Below, in pieces: positions 16,517 through 25,324 of a stretch of DNA of 64,000 nt (position 1 is its first letter; every line of letters starts with the position of its first letter). The position numbers and the translations under genes were made by a program. The DNA comes from a bacterium 1XD21-13 (GTDB taxonomy: Bacteria; Bacillota; Clostridia; Lachnospirales; Lachnospiraceae). The stretch is from contig QZDX01000017.1 in assembly GCA_009917555.1 (NCBI GenBank), forward strand, positions 1-64,000, given 5' to 3'. A model generated the notes under the pieces. That model saw nothing but the letters and a program-made list of their open reading frames with translations, made no database searches and was not told where the DNA came from.

Positions 16517-17926
16517 ACAGGTGCATGCCTTTGTTTTTATGCCGGAAACAGGCATTTTTCTCACAAAAGCATAGTAGGCCGTGGTAACACAGACCGCGCT
16601 AAAGAGCCAGGCCGTGGATTCCGCAAAAAACAGGCCATACTCTCCCATTATCTTAGGGAGAAGCAGAGCTACGGATACACGCCCCACGCATTCCAGAAGT
16701 CCCGCCAGCATGGGAATGATGGTATTTCCCATTCCCTGGATGGCGGCCCGGTAAACATGCAGGGCATAGAGAATCAGCAGAGTCACACTCATTATCGTAA
16801 GATACTGATAGGCCAGCTCCAGCACAGCAGGCGCATTGGCATCCTCGGAGGAAATAAACATCATCAGCAAATACCTTCCAAACAGCAGCATCAGGACCGA
16901 GATCGCAATGGAAAATACAGTTGCAAGCTTCACTGCGCTTCTCATTCCCATCCGAATCCGCTCCGGATTCCGGGCACCCCAATTCTGTCCCATATAGGTT
17001 GAAGTCGCAAAACCGAAGGAGGTAGCTGAGCTCTCCAGAAGGCCATACAACTTATTTGTAGCTGTAAAGGCCGCAATAAACAGCGAGCCAAAGCCATTGA
17101 TCACAAACTGGAGGATGATCCCCCCAATTACAATAGCCACATGGGAAAAAGCCAGCGGCGTTCCAAGCTTCAGAAGCCGTTTTATCACCAGCCCGTCCGG
17201 TTTCCAATCCTCGCGCTTCATATTGACTGCCGGAATTTTGCTAATCATAAGCAGGCAGTAGAGAAAGGCCACAAGCTGTGAAAAGATGGTAGCCGCAGCG
17301 GCGCCCACAATTCCCCATTGAAAGCCCATCACCAAAAGCAGGTCCAGACTAATATTCAAAACTGCGGCAATGATCATGGCGATCAGGGGCGTCTTCCCAT
17401 CACCAAAAGCGCGCAGCACCGCAGAGGCCATATTGTAGGCCATAACAATCAGGGTTCCCGCATACATCACTGTCACATAGGCGTGAGCGCCGTTAAAAAT
17501 GTCGCCCGGCGTTTTGAGAAGTCCAAGAAGCGGCCTTGCAAGCAGGGGAAACAAAAGCGACACTACACTGCCAATTACCATGCATAAAATTGCCGACATA
17601 GCAATGGATTTTTTTATACTCTTCTCATTTCCCTCCCCAATATTCTGGGTGATCAGGACGGCAAAGCCCTGGGTCAGAAGCTGTACCGGCCAGAGCACCA
17701 GCCAATAGATCCAGTCCGTGGCTCCTAAGGCAGCCAAAGCCTCCAGTCCCACGCCCTGTCCTACGATCACCGTATCGGTAATCATATAGAGCTGCTGGCC
17801 CAGATTTCCCAGAATCAGCGGCAGAGCAAAGAAAAAAATCAGCCTTGTGGGATTTCCCTTTGTCATATCCTTTACTCTGTCCGTCTTTTCGCGTCTGTCA
17901 CCCTTTTTGATATGTAAAAAGCTCAT
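16508..17926 (-). CDS. MATE-family multidrug/cation efflux transporter
   Basis: 472 residues with twelve hydrophobic segments in two repeats. It opens with MTKGNPTRLIFFFALPLILGN, typical of the DinF/NorM-like clostridial MATE group, followed by QQLYMITDTVIVGQ and, in the second half, AFTATNKLYGLLESSATSFG. It exports cationic drugs using Na+ or H+. Start ATG 17926 follows AAAGGAG; a GTG 12 bases upstream is an alternative. It is divergent from an AraC regulator at 18086, a likely controller. Confidence 0.92.
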   Translation of the reverse strand: MSFLHIKKGDRREKTDRVKDMTKGNPTRLIFFFALPLILGNLGQQLYMITDTVIVGQGVGLEALAALGATDWIYWLVLWPVQLLTQGFAVLITQNIGEGNEKSIKKSIAMSAILCMVIGSVVSLLFPLLARPLLGLLKTPGDIFNGAHAYVTVMYAGTLIVMAYNMASAVLRAFGDGKTPLIAMIIAAVLNISLDLLLVMGFQWGIVGAAAATIFSQLVAFLYCLLMISKIPAVNMKREDWKPDGLVIKRLLKLGTPLAFSHVAIVIGGIILQFVINGFGSLFIAAFTATNKLYGLLESSATSFGFATSTYMGQNWGARNPERIRMGMRSAVKLATVFSIAISVLMLLFGRYLLMMFISSEDANAPAVLELAYQYLTIMSVTLLILYALHVYRAAIQGMGNTIIPMLAGLLECVGRVSVALLLPKIMGEYGLFFAESTAWLFSAVCVTTAYYAFVRKMPVSGIKTKACTCLR

Positions 17927-17979
17927 ATTTCTTTCCACTCCTTTATTTTTTCCGCCACTGGGTCCGGCCGGTTCCTTTC

Positions 17980-18008
17980 TTTACATTTTCATAGCCAACG
18001 GATATAAT
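17980..18008 (+). promoter_or_regulatory. Promoter of the AraC-type regulator
   Basis: TTTACA (17980-17985), 17-bp spacer, TATAAT (18003-18008), in the MATE/AraC divergent region. Confidence 0.6.
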
Positions 18009-18085
18009 AATAATATCGAAATTTGAATTTGTATATAAGAATAATCTCTGATTTTATAACAATCGTTTCAAATCATGGAGGGAAT

Positions 18086-19024
18086 ATGGTGGAAATTCCG
18101 GTTAAAACAGATGAGCATTTAAGAGAATTGATTGACTATAAGGATATTTCCTTTCCGTTGGAAACGTGGAGGGATGATTACAGCACCTTTCCCGATTACA
18201 CTCTGAACTGCCACTGGCATGACGCCTTTGAATTTGGAACCGTGATAACGGGAAGCCTGGATTTTTATATGGATGAGGTCTGTGTAAAGCTGCAAAAGGG
18301 AGACACCATTTTTATCAATTCCAATGTGCTTCATATGGCAAAGCAGACCAGTGCTCAGGAGCCTGTCATCATGATCGGAACAGGTTTTCCCCCGTCCATC
18401 TTTCCGGAGGGATGCATCCTTGAAAAATATTTTGAACCCGTAATAAAAGCACCCTTCCAAGGCTTTCGTCTGAAAAGTACTGATGTACGTGGCAAGAGGT
18501 TTGCCGAAATAATCGGGGAGCTCTGCCAGCTGCAGGATGAGACCTATGGCAGCGAACTTTGGTCCCTGAGCCTTTTGAGCCAGCTCTGGCTGGAAACCCT
18601 TGCCTGCATTTCCGAAAAGAGCATTTCCCTTGTGAGGCAGGAAGCGCTGCCCCGTCATGGTGCCATTGTGAAGCAGATGATTTCCTATATACAGGAGCAT
18701 TTTGCAGATCCCATTACAATCCAGGATCTGACAGAATACGCCCATATAAGCCGGAGCGAATGCTTCCGCTCCTTCCACCGCTATACGGGAAAGAAGCCTG
18801 TGGAATACATCAATGAGTACCGTTTGCGCCAGGCTGCCGGGCTGCTAAAGGGAACGAGTCTCACGGTTTCTGAAATCGGCGCCTCCTGTGGCTTTGGCAG
18901 TTCAAGCTATTTTGGAAAGCTTTTTCGGGAGAAATACAAAGCTTCGCCTCTGGAATACCGCAAGGGTGAGACCGAAAGCCAAGTCTTTCAGACCTCTCTA
19001 CCTAGGATTCCCCATGAAGAATAA
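18086..19024 (+). CDS. AraC-family transcriptional regulator (cupin + HTH_18)
   Basis: 312 residues from MVEIPVKTDEHLREL; the site GGAGGG is close to the ATG. Residues 30-110 form a cupin-like sensor (NCHWHDAFEFGTVITG, LQKGDTIFINSNVLHM); residues 205-300 carry two HTH motifs, IQDLTEYAHISRSECFRSFHRYTG and VSEIGASCGFGSSSYFGKLFR. The cupin His residues suggest small-molecule binding. It is divergent from the MATE gene, whose expression it probably controls. The 3' end overlaps the convergent degV by 27 bases. Confidence 0.9.
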   Translation: MVEIPVKTDEHLRELIDYKDISFPLETWRDDYSTFPDYTLNCHWHDAFEFGTVITGSLDFYMDEVCVKLQKGDTIFINSNVLHMAKQTSAQEPVIMIGTGFPPSIFPEGCILEKYFEPVIKAPFQGFRLKSTDVRGKRFAEIIGELCQLQDETYGSELWSLSLLSQLWLETLACISEKSISLVRQEALPRHGAIVKQMISYIQEHFADPITIQDLTEYAHISRSECFRSFHRYTGKKPVEYINEYRLRQAAGLLKGTSLTVSEIGASCGFGSSSYFGKLFREKYKASPLEYRKGETESQVFQTSLPRIPHEE

Positions 19025-19867
19025 AGCAATGGTTCCAGGGCCTGAATGAGCTCCGATGGTGGGGCCTACATAGTTGATGATGAAGCTCTCCACACCAAAA
19101 CGCTCACGCACCAGCTTTTCCACATACCGGGCGTCCTCAATACAGTCGCCGTGGCTGATGAATACCTCCGGGTTCTCAAAGCCCTTGATCTGCTCACCCA
19201 TGCGGTCTACCAGAGTGGACAGGGATTTCTTTCTTCCCCTGACCTTTCCGATGGCAATGAGATGCCCCTCATTGTCCACATGGAGGATGGGCTTAATGTT
19301 GATCATGGTTCCCAGAATGGCTGTTGCCTTGGACACACGTCCTCCCCGGTGAAGGTGGAACAGATCGTCTACCGTAAAGTTGTGGCACAGGTTCAGCCTG
19401 TGCTCCTCCACCCAGGCTGCCGCCTCCTCCATAGATTTTCCGGCTTCTTTAAGCTGTACGGCCTTGTGTACCAGCAGCCCCTCGCCCAGAGAGGCACTTA
19501 GGGAATCCAGAACCATAAGCTTCCGATCCGGGAAGCGGCCCTCCTCCCGAATCTCCTCCGCTGCGATCTTTCCGCTGTTATAGGTTCCGCTTAGGCCGGA
19601 GGAAAATGCAATGTAGAGTACATCCTTTCCCTGCTCCAGGCAGGCGGTAAATGCTTCCTTTGCCTGTTCGGGATTGACCTGGGAGGTGGTAGGCATGGAG
19701 CCCTCACGCATCCGGTGATAGAATTCTCCCACCTCCAGGGGGTGATCTCTGTCATAGGTCTCACCGTCCAGAATATAGCTTAGGGATAAGACCTCCAGGT
19801 TATGCTCCCGGATGTAGTCCTCCGGCAGGTCTGCCATATTGTCTGTCATAATTACATAGGTATTCAT
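18998..19867 (-). CDS. DegV-family fatty-acid-binding protein
   Basis: 289 residues. DegV/FakB motifs: ITDNMADLPEDYI-like start, MPTTSQVNPEQ, IAFSSGLSGTYNSG (lipid carboxylate loop), VDDLFHLHRGGRVSKA, LGTMINIKPIL. FakB proteins present fatty acids to the kinase FakA; no fakA is nearby, so this copy's exact role is open. The ATG follows AGGAGG. Cytosolic. Confidence 0.92.
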   Translation of the reverse strand: MNTYVIMTDNMADLPEDYIREHNLEVLSLSYILDGETYDRDHPLEVGEFYHRMREGSMPTTSQVNPEQAKEAFTACLEQGKDVLYIAFSSGLSGTYNSGKIAAEEIREEGRFPDRKLMVLDSLSASLGEGLLVHKAVQLKEAGKSMEEAAAWVEEHRLNLCHNFTVDDLFHLHRGGRVSKATAILGTMINIKPILHVDNEGHLIAIGKVRGRKKSLSTLVDRMGEQIKGFENPEVFISHGDCIEDARYVEKLVRERFGVESFIINYVGPTIGAHSGPGTIALFFMGNPR

Positions 19868-19968
19868 TATACATGCCTCCTATTAAAGTCCCGTATCATC
19901 TCGTATCATCTTTTACAACACTACCGATCCAGAAAAACTTCTGGTCACAAAAATATGCGCCCGCAACA

Positions 19969-21096
19969 CTAATAATTCCCCAATATCTTCATATTCAGTG
20001 CCTCTTCCTTGATTCCCCGGAGGGCATTTTTCACAGCACTGTCATTTAAATTTCCCTCAAAGTCCACAAAGAAATGGTACTCCCAGTTTTTATCTGCAAT
20101 GGGCCGGGATTCAATCCGGCACATATTCAGATTGTTAAAAATAAAGTGCGACAGCACATTGTAAAGGCAGCCGCTCTCATGGCTGACCTCAAAGCAGATG
20201 CTTACCTTCCCTGCACTTTTGCAGAAAATGCGCTGATTGGTCACTATGAGGAAGCGGGTGGAATTCTGTCCGCTGAAATTGATATTTTCCTTCAGGACTT
20301 TCAGCCCATGCTGCTTTCCTGCCAGGGTGCTTGCTATGGCAGCCTGGGTTTTATCCCCATCCTCCGCCACCTTCTGGGCTGCCACCGCCGTATTGAGGAG
20401 GCTGATCTGCTGCCACTGGCGGTTCTCATCCAGATACTTTGCACACTGCATGAGACCCTGGGGATGAGAATACACGGTGCGGACATCGGAAAGCTCTGCA
20501 TCCAGTGTTCCAAGAAGCGCATGACGAATGGTCATCACCTGCTCCCCCACAATGTAATTGTCAAACTCCTGGAGCAGATCATAGTTGTCATTTACAATGC
20601 CTGCGGAAGAATTCTCAATGGGAAGCACCGCATAGTCTGCCATGCCCTCGGCAATGGCTTCCATGGCGTCACGCCACCGCTCCACATGGAAATGGTTCAC
20701 ATCCTCCCCGAAAAATTCAAACATGGCCTGCTGTGCATAGGCTCCCTCTACTCCCTGGTAAACCACCCGCACATTTTCTTTCTCAAGCTCGTCCACCATC
20801 ACAAAGAGCAGGCGTCCAATGGCCTGCTGCTCCATCCGCTGGTATTGCAGCTTCCGGCTCATAGCCATAATCTGGTTGTACAGCTCCTCCACGCCGTGGC
20901 TGTTAAATTCATTGTGGGTCATGGCCTGTACCGCCTGGATTTTCAGCTTCTCACGCTCTTTGTCCAGGATCTTCTTTCCCACAGCCACCTTATATTCCGC
21001 AACCTCCTCTGAGACAGCCATCCGCTGTTCAAAGAGCTTTACCATCTGCTCATCAATTTCGTCAATTTCTTTTCTCAGCTCTGTCAGATCCCTCAT
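19969..21096 (-). CDS. pheA: Bifunctional chorismate mutase / prephenate dehydratase
   Basis: 375 residues from MRDLTELRKEIDEID. Residues 1-85 are an AroQ-type chorismate mutase (RMAVSEEVAEYKVAVGKKILD); 110-280 the prephenate dehydratase (YQGVEGAYAQQA, LPIENSSAGIV, NSTRFLIV with the catalytic Thr); 295-370 an ACT domain with the phenylalanine-binding ESRP motif. It makes phenylpyruvate from chorismate; the ACT domain gives feedback inhibition by Phe. The GALV-type motif reads SGCLYNVL here. AAAGGAA precedes the ATG. Confidence 0.95.
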   Translation of the reverse strand: MRDLTELRKEIDEIDEQMVKLFEQRMAVSEEVAEYKVAVGKKILDKEREKLKIQAVQAMTHNEFNSHGVEELYNQIMAMSRKLQYQRMEQQAIGRLLFVMVDELEKENVRVVYQGVEGAYAQQAMFEFFGEDVNHFHVERWRDAMEAIAEGMADYAVLPIENSSAGIVNDNYDLLQEFDNYIVGEQVMTIRHALLGTLDAELSDVRTVYSHPQGLMQCAKYLDENRQWQQISLLNTAVAAQKVAEDGDKTQAAIASTLAGKQHGLKVLKENINFSGQNSTRFLIVTNQRIFCKSAGKVSICFEVSHESGCLYNVLSHFIFNNLNMCRIESRPIADKNWEYHFFVDFEGNLNDSAVKNALRGIKEEALNMKILGNY

Positions 21097-21204
21097 ACCA
21101 TGTTCCTTTCTCTCCAAAATCCTGCCTTGTCATCTCTTGACAAGAGCATGCATTCTTTATGCCTTTGTGAAAAAATGATATTTATCCCGAAGCATACGAA
21201 TCTA

Positions 21205-22494
21205 TCAGCCAGCGTCTTTCTTAACCGCCCGAATGAGATCGCCAAGATAAGACAGGGAGCCGAAAGCCAGTACCATTCCGTCCTCTCCTGCGTAGCTCCT
21301 TGCTTTCTCCACCGCCTCCGGTATGCTCTGCGCTGCTTCCACATGGGGATTATACCGGCGCACCGTCTCCGCAAGTGCCTCCGCAGGCAGAGCTCTTTGG
21401 TTGTCCGGCGTCATCACCGTCACAATCCGCTCCGCCTCCGGCGCCAGGCGGCTCATCATATAATCATACTCCTTGTCCCCCAGGACGCCGATGATAAATA
21501 TTTTCCGCTTTTCCGGCACATAGAGGTTCAAGGTCTCCAAAAGCCTGTCTGCCGCATCCCGATTGTGGGCGCCGTCCACCATAAACAAGGGCTTCTCATC
21601 CACTACGGTAAAGCGGCCAATCCACCTGGTTTCCTTAAGCCCTTTTCGCAAAGCCTCCTCTGAAACAGGATAGCCCAGCTCTCCCAGGGCTTCTATGACC
21701 TCCACCGCCGTGGCGACATTTTCAAGCTGGCAGCTTCCCAGGATTCCTGGTCTTAAGTTCGCCCTGTCTTTATAGGTAAAGCTCTGATCCGCAAAGCTTA
21801 TTTTCTTGTCCCGAATCTCTGCCGCCTGCACCTCCCGGTAGGAAGCCCCCTTTTCCCGGCAGGTCTCCTGAAGAACCCTGCGGGCCTGTGGCTTTTGGAT
21901 GGTGCTTACCACTACCGTATCAGGCTTGATAATTCCAGCCTTCATTTTGGCAATTTCCTCCAGGGTATCTCCCAAAAATCCCATGTGATCCATGCTGATG
22001 GAGGCAAATGCAGATACCAGGGTGGTTTTTACCACGTTGGTGGCATCCGTCAGACCGCCCATGCCGGTTTCCAGTACCACGATATCGCAATTCATTTCCT
22101 TAAAATAGAGAAATGCCAGAGCGGTCTCCACCTCAAAGGCGGTGGGATGGGCCAGACCCTCCGAGAGCATGTCCTGTCCTGCCTTTGCGATCTGCTCTGC
22201 CAGCCTTGCAACTGCTTCCTCCGGTATGTAGGCTTCATTTACCTGGATTCGCTCCCGGTATTCAAAAATTGTGGGAGAGATGTAGCGCCCCACCCTGTAC
22301 CCGGCCTCCTTTAATATGGTAGATACATAGGCCAGAATGGAACCCTTGCCGTTGGTTCCGGCGATATGGACGAATTTCAGGGCATCCTGGGGGTTACCAA
22401 GGCGGGAAAGAAGCTCCGTCACCGTGTCAAGACCCAGGATGTAGCCGTATTTTGATGTGTCATCTATAAATGCTCTTGCTTCCTTGTATGTCAT
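21205..22494 (-). CDS. folC: Folylpolyglutamate synthase / dihydrofolate synthase
   Basis: 429 residues. Mur-ligase fold: P-loop FVHIAGTNGKGS, SPTIFEYRERIQVN, VLETGMGGLTDATN, MDHMGFLGDTLEEIAKMKAGI and FMVDGAHNRDAADRL. It adds glutamate residues to folates, keeping them in the cell. Start ATG after GAGGAAAA. It lies downstream of the ATPase/nuclease-like pair on the same strand but has ordinary codon use, unlike them. Confidence 0.95.
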   Translation of the reverse strand: MTYKEARAFIDDTSKYGYILGLDTVTELLSRLGNPQDALKFVHIAGTNGKGSILAYVSTILKEAGYRVGRYISPTIFEYRERIQVNEAYIPEEAVARLAEQIAKAGQDMLSEGLAHPTAFEVETALAFLYFKEMNCDIVVLETGMGGLTDATNVVKTTLVSAFASISMDHMGFLGDTLEEIAKMKAGIIKPDTVVVSTIQKPQARRVLQETCREKGASYREVQAAEIRDKKISFADQSFTYKDRANLRPGILGSCQLENVATAVEVIEALGELGYPVSEEALRKGLKETRWIGRFTVVDEKPLFMVDGAHNRDAADRLLETLNLYVPEKRKIFIIGVLGDKEYDYMMSRLAPEAERIVTVMTPDNQRALPAEALAETVRRYNPHVEAAQSIPEAVEKARSYAGEDGMVLAFGSLSYLGDLIRAVKKDAG

Positions 22495-22524
22495 GTTTTC
22501 CTCGCACCTTATTTAAAAATAATT

Positions 22525-23118
22525 TTATGCAACTGCATAGCTTCCCTTTCCATCTTCCGGATTCAATTGGACTTTGTGATGATGGAATTCCCTTTTTCCA
22601 AGAAAATCCAGTTCTATCATTGGAGCATTCCAATCGCATCTCTTTTGCGAATGTTCCAAAGAGACCCTTTTATGCATCTGATATCTCTGCTTTCCAGGAT
22701 TTGCATAGTCATTAATCTTATCATTCCGATATGCGGAATACATATGTACTTTGTCAAGACTTACTTCAATTCCTAAAAAACCTGCGATTGCCATGCCATT
22801 CTGTATGGCTCCCTTTGCCTGTTCTTTGATTTGCTCCCACTGAGACAAACCTATGGAACGCTTTAGCTCAAAAATGTGCATTTCCCAATGATTTTCTTTA
22901 TATTCATATAAGAGATAATCCGCACACTTCTGATTTTTAAAATACTTCAGTTTTTTATCTTCCAGCTTACAGAACAAAATACATGGAGCACAGAGCTTCA
23001 GAGTGAGTTCAGCCTTTCCCTCTGTCCTCTTTTCCTTCAACACAAATTGATTTTCATCAAAAGCCACAAGATGATCATCCAAAAGCTTAAGCCTCTCCTG
23101 TAGTTCCGTAGAAAACAT
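22525..23118 (-). CDS. Hypothetical protein, putative PD-(D/E)XK nuclease-like partner of an ATPase
   Basis: 197 residues, family not recognised. The central part reads KCADYLLYEYKENHWEMHIFELKRS: Asp67 on one strand and Glu84-Leu-Lys86 on the next fit the D...ExK core of PD-(D/E)XK nucleases. A helix rich in Lys and Gln follows (WEQIKEQAKGAIQNG), and the C-terminus holds many His. Its ATG overlaps the stop of the upstream ATPase gene as TAATG, so the two are translated together. Low GC compared with folC and pheA suggests transfer. A role as effector of a defence system is inference; the nuclease call needs fold prediction. Confidence 0.5.
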   Translation of the reverse strand: MFSTELQERLKLLDDHLVAFDENQFVLKEKRTEGKAELTLKLCAPCILFCKLEDKKLKYFKNQKCADYLLYEYKENHWEMHIFELKRSIGLSQWEQIKEQAKGAIQNGMAIAGFLGIEVSLDKVHMYSAYRNDKINDYANPGKQRYQMHKRVSLEHSQKRCDWNAPMIELDFLGKREFHHHKVQLNPEDGKGSYAVA

Positions 23119-24485
23119 TACTCTTCCTCGCTCTCCACTTTCTCAATACAATCAATCTGATTATTCATCTTCTTGAGCGTATTATAAAATGTCATAGCTT
23201 CAAAGCCATAATCCCCGCAGGGAAGCTTTGTAACCGTTGTCCAATTTTCTTCGTCCACGTCAAATTGATAAACTGCCACATCTTCTTTTCGTAAAAGGTC
23301 CTGAATGTCATATCCTAATTCCTGCAATACGGCTTCTTTCTCTCCCGCATCCTCCAGCTTCAGCATATTATTCACATGTTGAAGAATAATATCGCTGTGG
23401 GTGGTAACAAATACCGGAATCCCTTTATTTTGTAACCGAATCAGCACACGGGCCATGGTCCACTGAAGCTCCGGATGAAGTGATATCTCCGGTTCCTCCA
23501 TCAGTATTGTTCCCAAATTTGTATACTGTAAAAATAGGAGTAATGGGGTCATCTCCGTAACAACCCCCGATACCACAAACATGGGTAGCTGCTTCTCCTC
23601 CCTTTCCGGTGTATAAAAAATCTCATGGGAGGGAAGCTCCGTTCTCTTCACATGGCCATGTATTACCTGCTGTTCTATAAATTCCACGATATCCAGATGT
23701 TCTTCCTCCGGCTCCCTGCTATCCAATTGACTAAGCGCTGTCAAAAAATCGCTGTTAGGCTTTGTAAGAAGATTTTTGTTGGTTTCCTGCAAATTGAATT
23801 TATCCTGCATGGCACTGCCAACCAGAGTTTTGTAGGTAAGGAGAAATCCTGTTCGAGCCATTGGGAAATAGACAGCCTTTCCACGACCAAATTCTGCAAA
23901 GCCACATTTCAACATAAATTCCATTATATAAGCAAGAAAAAACTGAACCCCATTTTCTTTCTCAAATTGGCTTACCGGCATGCCATAGCCAGAAAAAACA
24001 GTTTTTCCACCATCATTTCCAAATATTAATATATAATCTTCATTTTCACTGGCATTATAGCTCCGCTTTATTTCAAAGCCATAGTCCGCTTTCTTTGGAA
24101 AGCTCACCTTTATCTGCTCTATCTCCATTTCTTTGTTAAACAAGTCCCGAAGAAATCTTTCCTTATTCCTCTCCAAAATGGCATTCAACAATTTCACAAA
24201 ACAAGCACGTTCTTCAGAAGTAAGCTTAAAAGACCGGATCGAATTCTTTTCTTCCCAGTTCAGATTGCACTCCAACACCTTGACGCACTTCCGATAAGCC
24301 TGGGTATTTTGAGCAAAATCATATTCCGAAAAAAACAGACGGATATTGAGCAAACCATACAGCAATGTCATCAAATAGCTTTTTCCACTGTTATTGTCAC
24401 CAAGAAACAAGGTCATTGGAGACACCTCAACAGCCGCTTCTTTTATCTTTCCAAAATGTTTCACATGCACAGACCATCGATTCAT
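23118..24485 (-). CDS. AAA/OLD-like ATPase, first gene of a putative two-gene defence unit
   Basis: 455 residues. An SMC/ABC-type ATPase of the AAA_15/AAA_21 group: Walker A GDNNSGKS (residues 29-36), Walker B TILMEEPEISLHPEL and switch His FVTTHSDIILQHV near residue 355. The insert between them is long and predicted helical. There is no Toprim domain, unlike OLD nucleases, so a nuclease would have to be supplied by the partner gene. AAGGGA precedes the ATG. AT-rich against its neighbours. ATPases of this class pair with effectors in Septu, PARIS and related antiphage systems; I could not match this pair to a named one. Confidence 0.75.
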   Translation of the reverse strand: MNRWSVHVKHFGKIKEAAVEVSPMTLFLGDNNSGKSYLMTLLYGLLNIRLFFSEYDFAQNTQAYRKCVKVLECNLNWEEKNSIRSFKLTSEERACFVKLLNAILERNKERFLRDLFNKEMEIEQIKVSFPKKADYGFEIKRSYNASENEDYILIFGNDGGKTVFSGYGMPVSQFEKENGVQFFLAYIMEFMLKCGFAEFGRGKAVYFPMARTGFLLTYKTLVGSAMQDKFNLQETNKNLLTKPNSDFLTALSQLDSREPEEEHLDIVEFIEQQVIHGHVKRTELPSHEIFYTPEREEKQLPMFVVSGVVTEMTPLLLFLQYTNLGTILMEEPEISLHPELQWTMARVLIRLQNKGIPVFVTTHSDIILQHVNNMLKLEDAGEKEAVLQELGYDIQDLLRKEDVAVYQFDVDEENWTTVTKLPCGDYGFEAMTFYNTLKKMNNQIDCIEKVESEEE

Positions 24486-24685
24486 ATATTTTCCCTTACC
24501 TTTCTTACCAATAGCTGTCCGCTATTAACCTCCGTCTCCACAAAATTCCAATCTCTATCACCTACAGTTTATCCTATATCACAAAATATTTTCAATTTTA
24601 TCTATTTTACTGTATCCCAAGTATATTACATCCTTCCTGTTATTTCAATAGAATTTCTTCCGGCTTTTTGGCACATACTGTCCTT

Positions 24686-25069
24686 ATGAAAAATAAATTT
24701 ATCCTCTGCGGACTCATCGGCTGGTGTCTGGAAATCTTCTGGACGGGCCTTCAATCCCTTCAGAGGAGGCAGATGAAGCTGGTTGGCCACTCCTCAATCT
24801 GGATGTTTCCCATCTATGGGATGGCGGCTTTTCTGGCTCCTGTCTCCCGCTGGATTCGAAAGAAAGGGACGCTTTTTCGGGGGAGCGTCTATGCCTGTGC
24901 CATTTTTCTTGGAGAATTCATCACCGGAAGTCTGCTGAAAAAACGTAATATGTGCCCCTGGGACTACAGCAAGGCACGGTGGAACATAGACGGTGTCATA
25001 CGGCTTGACTATGCACCGGTGTGGTTTTTGACCGGACTGCTGTATGAGAAGCTGTTCCGGCAGCTGTAG
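24686..25069 (+). CDS. Small membrane protein, putative CmpB/ABC-type IV family
   Basis: 127 residues from MKNKFILCGLIGWCLEIFW. Three or four hydrophobic segments; GLIGWCLEIFWTGL, SSIWMFPIYGMAA and ITGSLLKKRNMCPWDYSKARWNIDGVI are features of the putative ABC-transporter type IV (CmpB) family in Firmicutes. The function is unknown. A weak promoter TTACAT (24626) / TAGAAT (24649) with 17-bp spacing precedes it; the ribosome site is poor. It stands alone, followed by a long hairpin. Confidence 0.7.
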   Translation: MKNKFILCGLIGWCLEIFWTGLQSLQRRQMKLVGHSSIWMFPIYGMAAFLAPVSRWIRKKGTLFRGSVYACAIFLGEFITGSLLKKRNMCPWDYSKARWNIDGVIRLDYAPVWFLTGLLYEKLFRQL

Positions 25070-25097
25070 TTTATCCGGTATGTATTCAAGCTAAAGT

Positions 25098-25182
25098 CTG
25101 CAAAATGAGATACCGCAAAGTAAAATCACAGCTTTTCCTGTATCTGGGATGGCAGCTTACTTTGCGGTATCTCCATTTGCAG
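25098..25182. repeat. Long inverted repeat (26-bp arms) between a membrane gene and trkH
   Basis: Arms 25098-25123 and 25157-25182 match at 24 of 26 positions (CTGCAAA...CCGCAAAGTAA and its complement) around a 33-base loop. There is no T-run, so it is not a standard terminator. It may be a MITE-like relic, a transcript-stabilising hairpin or a leader element for the potassium operon. Confidence 0.75.
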
Positions 25183-25233
25183 AAAAGAATCTCTTCTAAC
25201 CTCTGTGCCATTCTCAGGATTCTTTATACAATC

Positions 25234-25287
25234 TTAACACCCTCCCCCAACACTTTAACCTCCCCTTAATCCCTCATGAGCTATAAT
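25234..25287 (+). promoter_or_regulatory. trkH promoter region with phased TTAA repeats
   Basis: TATAAT at 25282-25287 has no good -35. Upstream, TTAACA (25234), TTAACC (25255) and TTAATC (25266) are spaced 21 and 11 bases, on one helix face. OmpR-type regulators such as KdpE bind direct repeats of this spacing, and a missing -35 is typical of activated promoters. Confidence 0.45.
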
Positions 25288-25324
25288 TAAGAAAAAGCAA
25301 TCAAAGCACAAAAGGAGTAACAAT

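Noticed and set aside
20074-21012. A 312-residue plus-strand frame
   Set aside because: Antisense to pheA, no ribosome site, His/Leu-rich shadow translation.
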